NCBI GenBank assembly: GCA_025531455.1
Contig: JAMYHL010000040.1
Span: forward strand, 186,001 to 250,000
From: Apiotrichum sp. Y4204
Taxonomy: Eukaryota; Basidiomycota; Tremellomycetes; Trichosporonales; Trichosporonaceae
Reading direction: 5' to 3'
DNA length: 64,000 nt
The translations under genes were made by a program, and so were the position numbers. The notes beneath the pieces are model-generated. The model was given only the letters and a program-made list of their open reading frames with translations, was not told the origin of the DNA and ran no database searches. The first letter of the stretch is position 1. Each line of letters starts with the position of its first letter. Of the stretch, positions 11,105 to 23,100 are shown in pieces.

Positions 11105-12087
11105 ACACGATGGGGAGGGGGGTTGAGGCCGCAGCTAAGCGGTCTCGGGGTGGTGGTGGATGTCGTCTGGAGCGGGCTCGACAGCGACAGTAGCGGCGGG
11201 GCCGACCGGTGGGAGGGGTGTGGTGGGGGGGAAGGGGGGGTGGGTGCGGGCGTGACAGCGAGAAGCTGCGGTGCTTAGAGCGTACAGGTGCAGTGTGTGC
11301 CAGTCGGTTGCCAGCAAGGCAGTGCCAAAAACTTTTCACACGTTCACTCCCTGCCCGGCCTTGTTTTTTTCTTTTTCCTTCTTTTGTTTGCTCCCGCCTC
11401 GGGCAGTCTCGCCCATACACGACTCTGACTCAGAAAGACATCACCCAAAATTGACAGCCAGTTCACACACACTCAGCCAATCCGGCTCAATGACAGCAAC
11501 CGGCATTATACGGAGTTAGTGGGTGTGGCACTATGGACATTCTCCCTTTCTTGTGCTGGAATCGAACACGGGTTTGCTGCCTGACTCGGCTCGGCCTGAC
11601 TGTACCAGCTGGTTTGCTGACTGCTTTTGTGGCTTTTGCGCCTATGTGCCTGATCCCCGAGTAGCGCTGGTGGCGATCGTGATCGTGACTCAGCCTGACT
11701 GCCAGATGAACCGGATTGTCCAGTCCAGTCCACGTTCTGGCCGAAGTCCTCGCCATTTGCCACCCACTCTGGCACCATACGCCACCTTCCCACCCCCAGG
11801 TCGTTCCTACCGATTGTCTGTCTATCTAAGGCCCAGTGGATTCACCGACGCCACTCACACTCACACTCTTGCCACTTGCCGAGAGCCGTCTAAGGATGAT
11901 CCAATGCAATGCAATAACCTGTGGGAGGACGTCAGCAATCGTTCACCAGGCGGAAGGTGGCCGCCACGCACAAATGTCTCTATGTAAAAACTGCAAGTCA
12001 GCACACGATAGATAAAGGAGCAGTCCTCATGTTGGAACTCACCGCCGTCTCGGACATTCACCAAGGTCACAACCAGCCGACTGCAGC
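11105..12087. other. Intergenic: EPL1 promoter and FCF2 3' region
   Basis: Nearly 1 kb without a gene. It holds G-rich runs (about 11221-11242), a T/C-rich tract (about 11363-11392) and CACACTCACACTC near 11855. A tRNA-like B-box near 11560 fails on stem pairing. Confidence 0.4.
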
Positions 12088-13332
12088 CTACCACTTTGTC
12101 CGCTTCTGCCACCCCTTGCCCCGCCCGTTGTGCATACGCTTGCCCTGGAGATCTTCGAATTTGCGCTTCGCGTATGATCCGAGGTTGTCGTCGGCAACAA
12201 TGCTCGAGACAATCTCTCCTGCCCGGTACTTGCGCTCCTTGCGCACAGTTGTGTCCTGAAGGCGACGCGGGGCATCAATCATGGTGCCGATCTGCGGAAA
12301 AGGCGTCAGAGGATGCAGCCCACTCAATTTATCAGAGCATCAATAACATACCTGGAACTTCTCTGGAACCTTGCCGGCGCGGTTACCGCCCTTCATGAAG
12401 CGCTTCGGGTCGAGGGTATGGCTGAGTGCGAGAGCCTGGTAGTCTCGCTTCATCTGGGCAAGGTCATCCGAACGGGCCGAGGGCAGCGTAGCCCAGAGCT
12501 CTGACGCCGATGCCTTCTTGGGCTGCTGCGAAAGGCGTCAACACATGTCCGAATGATCAGCAGATGGTGATGCAACTTACTGCCAACTTCTCCCTCTTAC
12601 TCAGGGACCGCTCATACGCCCCCCGGTCGAGCTCCGATGGCCCATCAGTGGCCTTGCCGCTCCGTCCTAAGCTCGCGCCCGCAGTCGCAGCCCCATCCTC
12701 AGCGTATGTAATCACTTGAGCAGGAAGGGCCCCGACAGCGAGGTCAGGAATAGCTCTGTGGCATTAGCAAATTTCAAAATTATGGGATCCGCCGCCGACA
12801 GGAACCACGAGAGTCGAACTTCTCGGTACTCACGCTTCTTTCGGCGCGTCAGCATCAAAGCGCAGCTCGCCATCATTGTCCTCTCCCAGTGCCCCGGTGC
12901 TGGTTGGTTTTGTTGCTGTTGCCGTGCCGTCTCCAGCGGCGGCAATGCGTGCAGCCGCCAGATACCGCTCAAGCTCCTCATCGTCCGAATCGGAATCAGA
13001 GCTGTCAGAGTCGGCCTCTGAAGAGCTGTCAGCGTCGTCTGAGCTGTCCGAGCCGTCCTCCGAATCGTTCTCAGATTCTTCCTCCGAGTCGCTCTTCTCA
13101 GACTCAGGCCCGGCTCCGGCCTCAGCTTCGGCCTCAGCCTCGGCCTCCTTCAGCTCGCTCTCGGCACGCGCTTGGATGATGGCGAAATGCCGCTTGGCTC
13201 GGGGACTGACGAGCTCATTCTCAACCTCCGAATCAGAGAGGAGCTTTGCGGCTTCGCGTACTGCGAGATGGTCGGCCGACTCGTGGTGATGGGTCGACCC
13301 GCCAGATAGCCTGCCGGAGCGGCGGGGCGGCA
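12088..13332 (-). CDS. FCF2: rRNA-processing protein Fcf2 (TdIF2/DNTTIP2 family)
   Basis: Fcf2 acts in the nucleolus in early pre-18S rRNA cleavage (A0-A2 sites). Four exons are joined by three introns: GTGAGT...CACAG near 12756-12833, GTAAGT...CGCAG near 12525-12580, and GTATGT...CGCAG near 12292-12351. The N-terminal half is acidic and Ser-rich (SDSEEESENDSEDGSDSSDDADSSS) with a Glu-Ala repeat, preceded by a basic MPPRRSGRLSGG. The C-terminus has the Fcf2 core: QMKRDYQALALSHTLDPKRFMK, KVPEKFQIGTMIDAP, TTVRKERKYRAGEIVSSIVADD, and a basic tail ending KGWQKRTKW. The start is the ATG at 13332. Divergent from fRMsr. Confidence 0.88.
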
Positions 13333-14026
13333 TTGTAGATGAGAAGCGAGGTGATGGTGTGGAACAAATGGGAGTGAGCCTGTGGAGAACCAACGGCGGA
13401 GTGATTGGATGCGACCGAGGAGCGACTCCTTGTACAATCTTGGGAGACTACCTTCACCGAGTCGCTGTCACGATCAGGTTACGGGACCTGGAGCCAGTTC
13501 GCGGAGAGAATAGTTGGTGGAAGAGCTAGTGGGGACAGGCACGGTCGTGAGCGGAGATAGTCGAATGGAAGTGCACGGAAAGTATGAAGCGATGGGATAA
13601 TGAAGAGGATACGACGAGGTTGACAAGAGCACCTAGCACAGAAAGAGGAGGTGGACACACGGTGTGGGATGTGGGGGAGAAGGATGTTCCTCTGTCTGTG
13701 TGTGCTCGGACCGCAGATAGATCCCATCTTCTCCAGTACTGGTGGTTCAATTGTGCCCACAGTTGCCAAGGGCCAGGTGCGTAGGTGCACCCATCAATAT
13801 TTTTCCGGACAATCACTAGATGTCCGCAAAACAAATGTTCGTTATGGAAATTTGTATATCCGGGACCTTTACTGCACGTGACGCAGTTTCTGGCTTTCAG
13901 GATATCAGGATATACGTTCCACTACAAAGTGACGTCCCCTCCATGCATTCCGCAGAATTCCAGGTCGGATCATGCCAACACCGTGTCGCTTTTCAATCGT
14001 CAACTATATCGCCTCTATCCAGCACA
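13333..14026. promoter_or_regulatory. Divergent FCF2/fRMsr promoter region with CACGTG
   Basis: A CACGTG E-box (13875-13880, flanked GCACGTGAC) sits about 150 bp upstream of fRMsr. A short direct repeat CAGGATAT occurs twice near 13902-13917. No gene seen. Confidence 0.45.
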
Positions 14027-14701
14027 ATGCCGCACGCCGACTCCTCCCTCGTCCCAGAGGACATCACGACGTGAGCGCTTTCCAGGTCCTCTCTAACGAC
14101 AGCAAGGCTGCGTTCTACGAGCACATCCACGACCAGCTGCGCGCGCTCCTCACCGACCGGTGGTGGGTGAGCAACCTCGCGCAGGTCGCCAGCCTGCTGT
14201 ACCACTCGTACGCCGGCTGCGCGCTGTACGGTCTTAACGGCGAGTCGACGACGCCGGTCGTCAACTGGACGGGATTCTACCTTCGCCGCGGGGACGAGGG
14301 TCCGCTCGTCCTCGGTCCGTACCATGGCCGGCCGGCGTGTGGCAGCATTCGTACTGAGAAGGGCAAGGGCGTGTGCGCAGACGCGTTCGTCACGGATACG
14401 GGAGTCGTCGTGCAGGATGTGGACGCGTATCCGGGACACATTGGTGAGTTGGCGGCTGTCCGGCAGCCATATGTGCAGTGCCGCGGCGGACGATACAGGT
14501 CGCTCTTTGCTGATAATAGCCTGTGATGGAGACACCAAGTCGGAAATTGTTCTTCCCCTTCGTCTACGCACGCCTCAGGGATTGAAGACCGTCGGCGTAC
14601 TTGACCTTGACTCGACTGTTCTCGCTACATTCGACGAGGACGATCTGAAGGGGCTCCAGACGGTGGTGGACATCCTTGAGGAAACTTGTGACTGGCCTTA
14701 A
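14027..14701 (+). CDS. Free methionine-(R)-sulfoxide reductase (GAF domain)
   Basis: Homologue of yeast YKL069W (fRMsr), which reduces free Met-R-sulfoxide and protects against oxidation. Three exons (14027-14070, 14103-14443, 14520-14701) give 188 residues, the family length. The protein opens MPHADSS and shows WWVSNLAQVASLLYHS, VNWTGFYL, LVLGPYHGRPACGSI, KGVCADAF, DVDAYPGHIACDGDTKSEIVLPL and GVLDLDS. All three catalytic/resolving cysteines of the family (ACGSI, GVCAD, ACDGD) are present. The first intron is only 32 nt (14071-14102), with CTAAC just before the acceptor. Reading through it instead from an upstream ATG (13972) gives a non-homologous N-terminus. Confidence 0.93.
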
Positions 14702-14924
14702 GATAGATTGGATATAGACCATGTGAGGGCTGTTTAAGAGGGCATCTCTGCAACTCCGCATCGGTATGCTCATTCAACGAACTGACCTTCCACGCTGACA
14801 AATGTGGCGTTCCTCGCGCTCCCTCGATGGTTAGTCACAGGTACGGCGCAACCCTACATCTGCCATATTATTCATGTACATTCACTCTTGACCCATACTA
14901 TACAAGTGACCTAGATGCTCCACT
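14702..14924. other. Short convergent intergenic region fRMsr/RAD50
   Basis: Only 223 bp for both 3' ends. No gene; no strong terminator hairpin recognised. Confidence 0.4.
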
Positions 14925-17900
14925 TTAATTGCCGACCTTCTGGCGCTCGAGGACACTCTTCTGCGACGAGTCGCGCGACACACGCCAGTAGTATTCGAGC
15001 ACGTCATGCGCCGCCAGCTGCTGCAGGAAGCCCTCGTCGTGAGTGATAATAACCAGTTGGAAGTTGGACTGGCGACGGCGTTCGCGAATGATTCTGGATG
15101 TCAATAGAGTGCTTTCCCCTTGAACGTACTCTGCAAGGGACTCGGCCAGAGCATTAATGTTCTCCTGGTCCAGGTTGGTGGTCGGCTCATCGAGGGCAAG
15201 CACACCGCATCCCTGTCCAAAGCTCTCCGCCAGAGCAAGGCGGATGATAATGGAGGCCAACACCTTTTGACCGGCAGAGCAGCGTCCGCGCATGTCGAGC
15301 TCGACGTTGTTCTTCACCATCACCACGCGGTAGTTGTACGACTTGCGCACTGACGTGCTTGCCTCGTCGTGATCAGACACGATCCGAACGGTGTCGATGT
15401 CTTCTGTCAGAGTAGCTCTTGGACATCGGTAGTCTCACCGGTGCCTTGATATGTCTTGCTCCACAAGTGGCCAATGTTGTCGTTGATCTCATCCATTTTA
15501 ATTGAATGGAAACGCAGAATCGCACTGCATGTTAGGCGCTGTCATATCATTTAGAACTCACTTGTCAAGCGCCTTTCCATACTTTTCCAAGTCATTGTGG
15601 GCAACCTCGCTGGCTTTCGTCTTGATGAGTTGCTCGCGGAACTGTTTGTCGATATCCCTGTACTCGACCCTGAGCATCTTCTCCTTGGTTTTGCGAGTCT
15701 CAGTCATCTGGGCCAGGACACCACTGGCGACGTGCCACTAAAGGTTTAGTGTTAGGTCTTGGACATGATGCTCACTGAGGCAGCGACATCGTTTTCGATC
15801 TCGATGTTTTTCTCGTATTCCGTGTTGAATTCCTTGCGCGCTTTTGCAGCGGCGTCCAAGTCAATCTCGGCGAGCTCTTCTTCAATCGCCCGAATCTTCT
15901 GCAGCCCTCCGCGATAGTCCAGGTTATCGCGAATGTTGTTGCGCGTGATCTGGGCTTGCGAAATCTCGTTCTGAAGTTCTTCAAGCTCGGTCTCGATCCT
16001 GGCGCGCTGCTTCACAACTTCATCGAGCTCCCGCTGATTGTCTTCAATGTGTCGAACGTTCTCCCGCATTTTGCGTTCGTTTCCTTCCGCAATGTACGCC
16101 TGGCAGGCTTGGTGCTTCGCATGTACTTGACTGAGACTCTGGCGTTGCTGATCGAGTTGCTCCATGGCTTCCTTTTCTGTGGTTTGCCTCTCGATGCGGT
16201 GGCGTTCGAGGCTGTCCCGTTTCTCAGTCCATGGGGCAACCGCCGCAGCTGCCGAGGCCTCCAGTTCCCTGAGCTCTCGTTGCAGGGTCGCCACCTGTTC
16301 CTGCTGTTCTTTAAGAGCTGCTTCGTCCATCCGCCGCTTCTCCTGCCTCGCACGCAGTTGCCCAAGACCAAGTGTCGTTCTGTTCAAGTCGTCACTGAGG
16401 CCACGCAAAGTGTTGTACTTGAGCTCCTTGTCAGTCGTCAACTGTTGTTGCTCGCGCTGGAGATTCTTGCTGGAATTGTCAGGAAAAGAGCAGTCAATGG
16501 GTACTCACATATCGGAAGCCAGTTGATCCAGTTCCTGTTGGACCTCATCAACAGTTTTGAGACTGCCGGTTGACTGGAGATCGCGCTCAAGGTTCTGAAC
16601 GGACGATTTCAGGCCCTTGATGTCACTGGCCGTACGTGTGATGACAACTGCTGCAGTCTTAAGGGCTTGTAGATTGCGCACTGCAATTTTGGCAGCCTGA
16701 ACGTGCTGTCTGGACTGCAGAAGTCAGGCTAGTCACAGGAAGAGAGCTCACCTGATCTACATTTGTCTGGAGGTCATCTACCTTGGCAGAATCAGAGGAG
16801 ATTGTCTGTTCCAACGTTGGGATCTCGCGACCTTTGAGCTTCTCAGCAAGTTCGACAGAAGGTTGAACACGGCGCAGCTTATCCAATTCCTGTTGCCACT
16901 GCTCAAGCTCCTCTTGCAGCTCCGACACGTCGTCGCTTGAGCAGCGCTCAATACGAACATTGATCTGGAGTCAAAAGGATGGCCACAAGCACACTCACAT
17001 AGGCCTCAAAACTGCTCTTTTCGTTGGCGTGAATGGCGCGGTCACAGCCAATGCACTTCTTTTTCGTCCGTCCCATATCTTGCACCTTGCGATAGAATTT
17101 GATGGTGTTTTCTTTATCGTTTATCTCGCTGACAGGTCAGTAACCGTCGACATAGATTGGACGCACTCATTGCGGACATTGACCTCGATCTGAGCTTCAT
17201 TGATGGCTTCTTCGACGGACGTTTTGCCACTCTCTTCAAGTGCCTCTGAGATGAGGCGCTCAAGACCTACACATCAGTTACAGTTACCAATAGCAAAGAT
17301 GTACTCACGTCCAAGCTCTTCGTTCTTCGACCGCAAGTCGCGCTTGCTGATCTGCAACTGTGTTTGCATTTGGGAAAGAGAGCGATCATTTGCAGCTGAC
17401 GACGTTTCCGCCTCGGTGAGTTCGCGCTCTTTACGGCTGACAATGAGTACGATGTCTCAAGTCTGTCGACCTACGAGAGAGCGCCAGTGATTTGTTCCTC
17501 CATAGTATCAGTATTGATATCATTACCCACAAGCTCCTTGAACTTGGCTGCATGACTCTGTACTCTGCAATGTTAGTTAAGGGGGCGATCACCGGTACTG
17601 ACGAGGCTGTGAGTTGTGCTGTCTTTGACTCTAACTCTGAGCGCTTGATGGAAAGTTGAGCACGAGAGTCGGCCTGTCTGTTGAGAAGGGAGAGATCGGC
17701 ATTGAGCTTGTCACGGCCACCCTCCTTCTGACGAATTGCTGTAGAGCGCTCGCGGACCTGGTCGTCGTACTTGGCATTTTGGATTTCCTCATCAAGTCGA
17801 TCACGGCGACTCTTGATGACTTCAATGTCATTTTCAGCGACACTGATGTCCGCGTCCAGTGAGCTGACCGACTCAAAGTTGGCCTCTTTGGCCCTAATCG

Positions 17901-19628
17901 AAGCATTGAGAGCGATCTGGTGTCAGTATACTTCCACTCTGATCCCTTACGATCTGGTCCTGTTTACTCTGTTTTGTGGCAATTGCCGTTGTCTTTGTGG
18001 TGGCAAGCTGGTCAAGCTCAGCCTGAAGCTCACGCTCCTTGCGAGCTCCCTCAACCTGAATCCGCTTGAGATCGGCCTCAGCCTTGCGAACAAGCTCATC
18101 TATGCGATCCATAAATTCTTCAACCTTTTGATCCTCAAGCGGGCTGTAGTCATATCCAGGCATGTTTAGCCGTGTTGCCACCTCCCGAATCGCGGCTTCA
18201 CGCCCCTGAACGTTGCGCTCGTAATTCTAGGAGTTAGTGTTGTTCTTCTCTAGCCATACCTTTCGGTTGCTGGCGAGAGCACCTTCGGTGCCACGCAAAA
18301 CGCCTGCACGTCGTTGGTGCTCATTGATTGCCTTATCCTCGGCTTCCAACTCTTCACGTTTACGGGCTCGTTTCATTTCAATAGACTTGACGAATTCGTC
18401 GAAGTTCTGATATTGGTGCTGGAGATCTTCCGTGCTATCTGGAACGTTAAGAGTGAAAATCTTGGCCAGTTCTCACCTTTCAACTCTTTCATGCCCTCCT
18501 TTTTGCTTTCAACATTACTCTTGTTCATTTCCAGCTTGCTGTTTAGGGTCTCAACGCGTTCGAAAATGGTGTTAAAGCTGGTCGCCTTTTGGTAATGCTG
18601 CATGTTCTGCTCTTTAAGGACCGCTAAGCGCTCTTTGAGATCCTCAATCTCGGTGGCCTTGGCGTTCTCCTGTCTCACGGTCTCATCCAGGTCTTTGCGC
18701 ATCTTGGAGTCAGCTTTAAACAGGTGGGCTACTCACGCGCTCGGCCTTTTCTTTGTCTGCCTTCAGAAACTTAAGCCTCTCTCTATCGACTTTGAGCTCG
18801 ATGGCCATATCTTTGCGGACCGCCTTGATATTGTCCAGAGCTTTGGTGTATCTTAGATGTCAGTACCTCTCTATGTATTAAACCCACTTTGTCGCTTCGA
18901 AGATGTCATCGAATTTCTGCTTGAGTTTCGCCGGTTCCGACAATGGCCAGTTTGAGTCCTCCTGATGACAAAAGATGACGTTCTGCAGGATGGCTTTGGA
19001 GACACCAAGCAGAAGAGGAACTTCTTCGTCCATCTCGGAGCATTTGGTGGAGATGGTGTTACGCTGTGGGCGTTAGTTGGGCTGTCCAACACCGCTCACG
19101 ACGTTAATTCTTACCTTGCCGTCCCCACCATCCTGATCTGACTTAGCGAGCAGTCCCTCGAGAGTCTTCATCTTCAGGTTGCCCGTCTTCATCATTGTAA
19201 CCTGCAAGCTACGCGTGGCTGTCATACGCTGGCGGTTGACGTTCCAGAATCGCAGGCGGACCTGCGCCTTGACTTCCTTTTCGTTCGCCATCTAATGTCA
19301 ATACGGGCGGGGAGGTAGTTGCGCACCTTGGGATCATGCACGAAAGCTGCTCCGTTCTTGGTATTTGGAGGCATCTCACCCGTCGTTGCATATTTCAAGC
19401 ACTCGATGATGGTCTGGACTGGTCAACGGCCTTCCTCACTTCCCTCAACTCACCGTCTTCCCGCTACCATTGTGACCGACGATGACCGTGAGTGGCGAGT
19501 AGAATTCGATGACCTGCACATGCTTGTCGTCGAACGAGCGGATACCGCGAATTGCAAGCTTATTGAGGGCCGCCCTAAGTGTTAGCTTATCACGAATAAG
19601 CTGCCAAAGACAATGACATGACCTACAT
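14925..19628 (-). CDS. RAD50: DNA double-strand break repair ATPase Rad50 (MRN/MRX complex)
   Basis: Rad50 is the SMC-like ATPase of the Mre11-Rad50-Nbs1/Xrs2 complex, which tethers and processes DNA ends and supports telomeres and meiosis. It shows an N-lobe with [17 protein letters not shown], Walker A GHNGSGKT (about 19454-19480) and [18 protein letters not shown]. Kilobases of coiled coil follow, broken by a zinc hook [18 protein letters not shown] (CIGC at 17044-17055). The C-lobe has the signature [24 protein letters not shown] and Walker [14 protein letters not shown] with QLVIITHDE. Many short introns break the gene. The only usable start is an ATG split by an intron (AT at 19627-19628, G at 19574), with an in-frame TGA upstream in exon 1. 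A 36-nt intron (15094-15129) near the end is in frame and stop-free. Confidence 0.96.
19574..19628 (-). other. Split RAD50 start codon (AT|G) with 52-nt intron
   Basis: On the minus strand the sequence reads ...GTCAT|GTAGGT...CTAACACTTAG|GGCGGCC. Removing 19575-19626 creates ATG GCG GCC. Unspliced RNA instead has ATG directly followed by TAG. The branch-like CTAAC lies just before the acceptor. Confidence 0.75.
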
Positions 19629-20180
19629 GACTGGGCTGGATGCTCAAGGTGGAGGTTAGCCCGGACTTGAGGTCAAGTGGGCGGCGGGTGAACAGAACGA
19701 TATCCAGACTGCGCTCAAACGAGCGTTGTGTTAATGTCTGTTCTTGAAGCTGTTCTCAATTCAGGAGAGAGAGTTAGAAAGAAGGAAAGAGAGGAGTATG
19801 TGTCAAGGTCGGTGAGCAGATGAGATCGACATGGACAATCCGGAATGCCTCCCATGAGGCCCATGATCCCCTGGTTGCCTCGCGCGCCGCGCGGGATTCA
19901 GAGATCAGAGACGCGACAGGAGATGACGCGAAACAGGTTGACTGGACTGATAAAGGGCGGGGCCCCAATACAAGAATGAGGACTAACATTTACACGTCAT
20001 TTCACCGGGATGGTGACGACTGGAGACCGGTGGGGAGAAGGGCAACGTCACAGGTTGTCCGGCACCCTAGCACTGGGCACCGTGCGACTGTTGCACGTCT
20101 TGACGATGGTCCTACATTCATCACTATCACGTCTTGAACCGTCTGAGCAACCAGACTACAACAAGAAACCAGCGCACATC
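19629..20180. promoter_or_regulatory. Divergent RAD50/VPS11 promoter region
   Basis: About 0.55 kb; includes the RAD50 5' leader exon. A GC-rich self-complementary patch (CGCGCGCCGCGCGGG, near 19880) is present. No gene seen. Confidence 0.4.
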
Positions 20181-23100
20181 ATGGCGGGGCCATCGCGAGG
20201 TCCGGACACGCTGTCTGCACCCCAATGGCGGCAGTTCACTTTCTTCGACAGCGAGAGCGTCAAGGACGTCGAAGACCTTGGATCGCCGCCTCGCATCCTG
20301 TCCGAACTCACAGTGCCCATCGTAGCGACGGCAACGTCAACAGGCTCGCCCCTTCCACCATCCATTATTATCTCAAGTGGAACTACAATTACCATCATTG
20401 ACAAGCACTTTGTGACCGAGCGCACCTTTACTGCCTGGGAGGGTTCTGGGCGTGCAACTGCCCTTGCAGAGGCCGGTGGCCTCCTCTTGGCGATTGGCGA
20501 AGAGGAGGGCAGCCGGCAGCCCATTTTGAAGGTCTGGGACTTGACGCGAGAGGAAAAGAAGAAGTCTGGCGGTGGTCCGGTGTTGATGCGCAACGTGCGC
20601 ATTCAGCAATCCTCTGGGCGGCCTCATCCCGTGAGTGACCCACAAGGCGCACGTATTGACACGCCAGGTTTCCGCAGTGGCCCTTACATCCAACCTTTCC
20701 CATCTCGCAATCGGTCTTGGAGATGGGACTGTGCTCCTATATCGCCATCTCCTTCAGTCATTGACGACCTCGCCGACCCATCTCACATCATTACCGAAGG
20801 CCCGCGTGATTCTGGAGTCAAATGAGCGTGCTCCCGAGGCTGTCACGGGCTTAGGATTCCGCGAGGGAACAGTGGCAGGAGATAAGGGTGCGACCACAGC
20901 AACGGCACTGTACATTGTCACAACGAACCGTGTGCTTGTTGCCCCAGTGTCGGCCAAGGGTGGCGAAGCGCGGACTTTGGACGAAGCGGGGTCCGGCCTC
21001 GGTTGCGCAGCTGTCGACTGGGACAAGCGCGAGATGCTTGTGGCTCGCGACGATGCCATCTATCTCTACTCACCAGAGGGACGCGGGGCGTGCTATGCCT
21101 ACGAGGGTCCCAAGTCTTACGTCTCAGTGTTCAAACACAATCTCATCATCGTCTCTCCGCCCATGCACCCGACATCGACCGCCGTGCGCCGTCACGTCCC
21201 AACGGGAGAGACTTCCGATATTGCAAAAGTGACGATTTTCGATCTCGAGAACAAGCTTATTGCGTATACGGGCGTGTTCCGCAACGGCATTCGGAGCTTG
21301 ATCTGCCAGTGGGGTAGCATCTTCGTGTATGAGGGGAATGGGCAGGTGAGTTCTCTTCCTGTAGTGCAGTTGGCTCACATTTACAGCTCACTCGTCTGGA
21401 AGAGCATTCCACATCGGCGAAGCTTGACATTCTCTACAAGCGCAATCTCTACACTCTCGCTCTTGGTCTCGCACGCAACCAGGGCCTCGATGACGCAGGC
21501 ATTGCCGAGATCCATCGCCTTTATGGAGATTATCTCTACGGAAAGGGCGACTTCGATGGTGCGATGCGGCAATTTGTCAAAACTCTGGGACATGTGCAGC
21601 CCAGCTACGTGATTCGCAAGGTTGGTACCCTTGGCGTTCGTTTGTCTAACTCCCTAGTTCCTCGACGCCCAGCGCATCAACAACCTTACCACATACCTGC
21701 AAGAGCTGCATTCGCGCGGCCTTGCTAATCCCGACCACACGACGCTCCTCTTGAATTGTTACACGAAAACGTCTGACCGCGCCCGGCTTGACTCGTTCAT
21801 TAAAACGGAAGCTCAGCGCTCCGAGGTTTCAGGCGTCAATGTGCTTCCCTTCGACCTTGAGACTGCTATCCGCGTCTGTCGACAGGCGGGCTTCTTTGAA
21901 CATGCAACTTACTTGGCAAGGAAGTATGGCAAGCACGAGGAATACCTTCGTATTCAGATCGAGGACGCTGAAGAGTACAAGGATGCGCTCAAGTATCTTC
22001 GCTCCTTGGGTCCGGAGGCCGTGAGTCTTCACGTTTGAATTGTATTGTTTGCTGACAGCAGTGTGAGGCTAATCTCGTCCGATACGGCCGCGCCCTTCTT
22101 CAGCACGAACCGGTGGCGACGACTGACCTCCTTATCGATCTCTGCAGTGGCAATCTAGGACGCAAGACCCACACCCACAGCCATCCGGCAGATGGCAAGG
22201 TTGTGAACGGTTCAGGACCAGGCGTGATGTCCTACCTCGGCGTGAACCGACTGTTTGGAACAGAGGGAGCGAACACTCCATTTTCAGAAACAAACGGCAA
22301 TGGCAATGGTCTAGCGTCTGATAGCGAACACCCGTCTCGTGAAGACACGCCGGTGACCGAGGCGCCATCGTACATTCCCCCGTCTCCTCGACAGTTCTTC
22401 GCCCATTTTGTGGACCACCATGACATGTTTATTCATTTCCTAGAGGAAGTGGCACTGGCTCTATGGGGACAGAAGGTGGACATCTCCCAGCAGCCAAGAA
22501 CTGGCCCGATTCCCCGACGGGATGTTGATGTTGCGGACGTTCCGGATCCCGCTCTCAGCGACCAACGGGCAGTGTGGAACACATTGCTGGAGCTTTATCT
22601 GGCTTCAACCCAAAACGCATCTACCTCATCGGCGGCGAAGCGCAAGGTTCTCTGCCTCCTCGCTGAGGGCGATGAGATCCCATACGATCCAATGTCGGCT
22701 CTTGTTCTCTGTTCGATGGCCGGATTCACCGATGGTTTGGTTGGCCTTTGGGAAAGTATGGGCATGTACGAGGACGTCCTGCGGTATTGGATGGAGAAGG
22801 ACGACAGCGACGCGACCGCTGACCCGCGACCATCGGATGAGGTTTTGCGTTATCTCGACCTGTATGGATCGACAAACAAGGAGCTCTACCCTCTTGTTCT
22901 TCGCTACATCACGTCATCATCAGCTATTCTTTCCAGACACCAGAGTGCGCTCGTAGACATCCTCCGCACCATCGACGAGGAGCGCATTATGCCTCCGCTT
23001 GCGGTGGTGCAGCTTCTCAGTCGCAACGGCGTGGCATCCGTCGGGACCGTCAAGGACTGGCTGCGTTCCAAGGTTGAGGAGACTCAACAGGAGATCGAGG

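Noticed and set aside
11550..11640. Possible minus-strand tRNA around GGAATCGAAC
   Set aside because: The B-box-like string is there, but the T-stem and acceptor do not pair and no anticodon arm can be drawn.
12800..12835. tRNA-like T-arm hairpin in an FCF2 intron
   Set aside because: The 5-bp stem encloses an 8-nt loop and no other tRNA arms surround it.
13972..14102. Alternative N-terminus for the sulfoxide reductase from ATG 13972
   Set aside because: Loses the family N-terminus MPHAD, which a 32-nt intron restores.
20010..20180. Longer VPS11 start upstream of 20181
   Set aside because: No ATG with supporting similarity; the residues look like translated promoter DNA.
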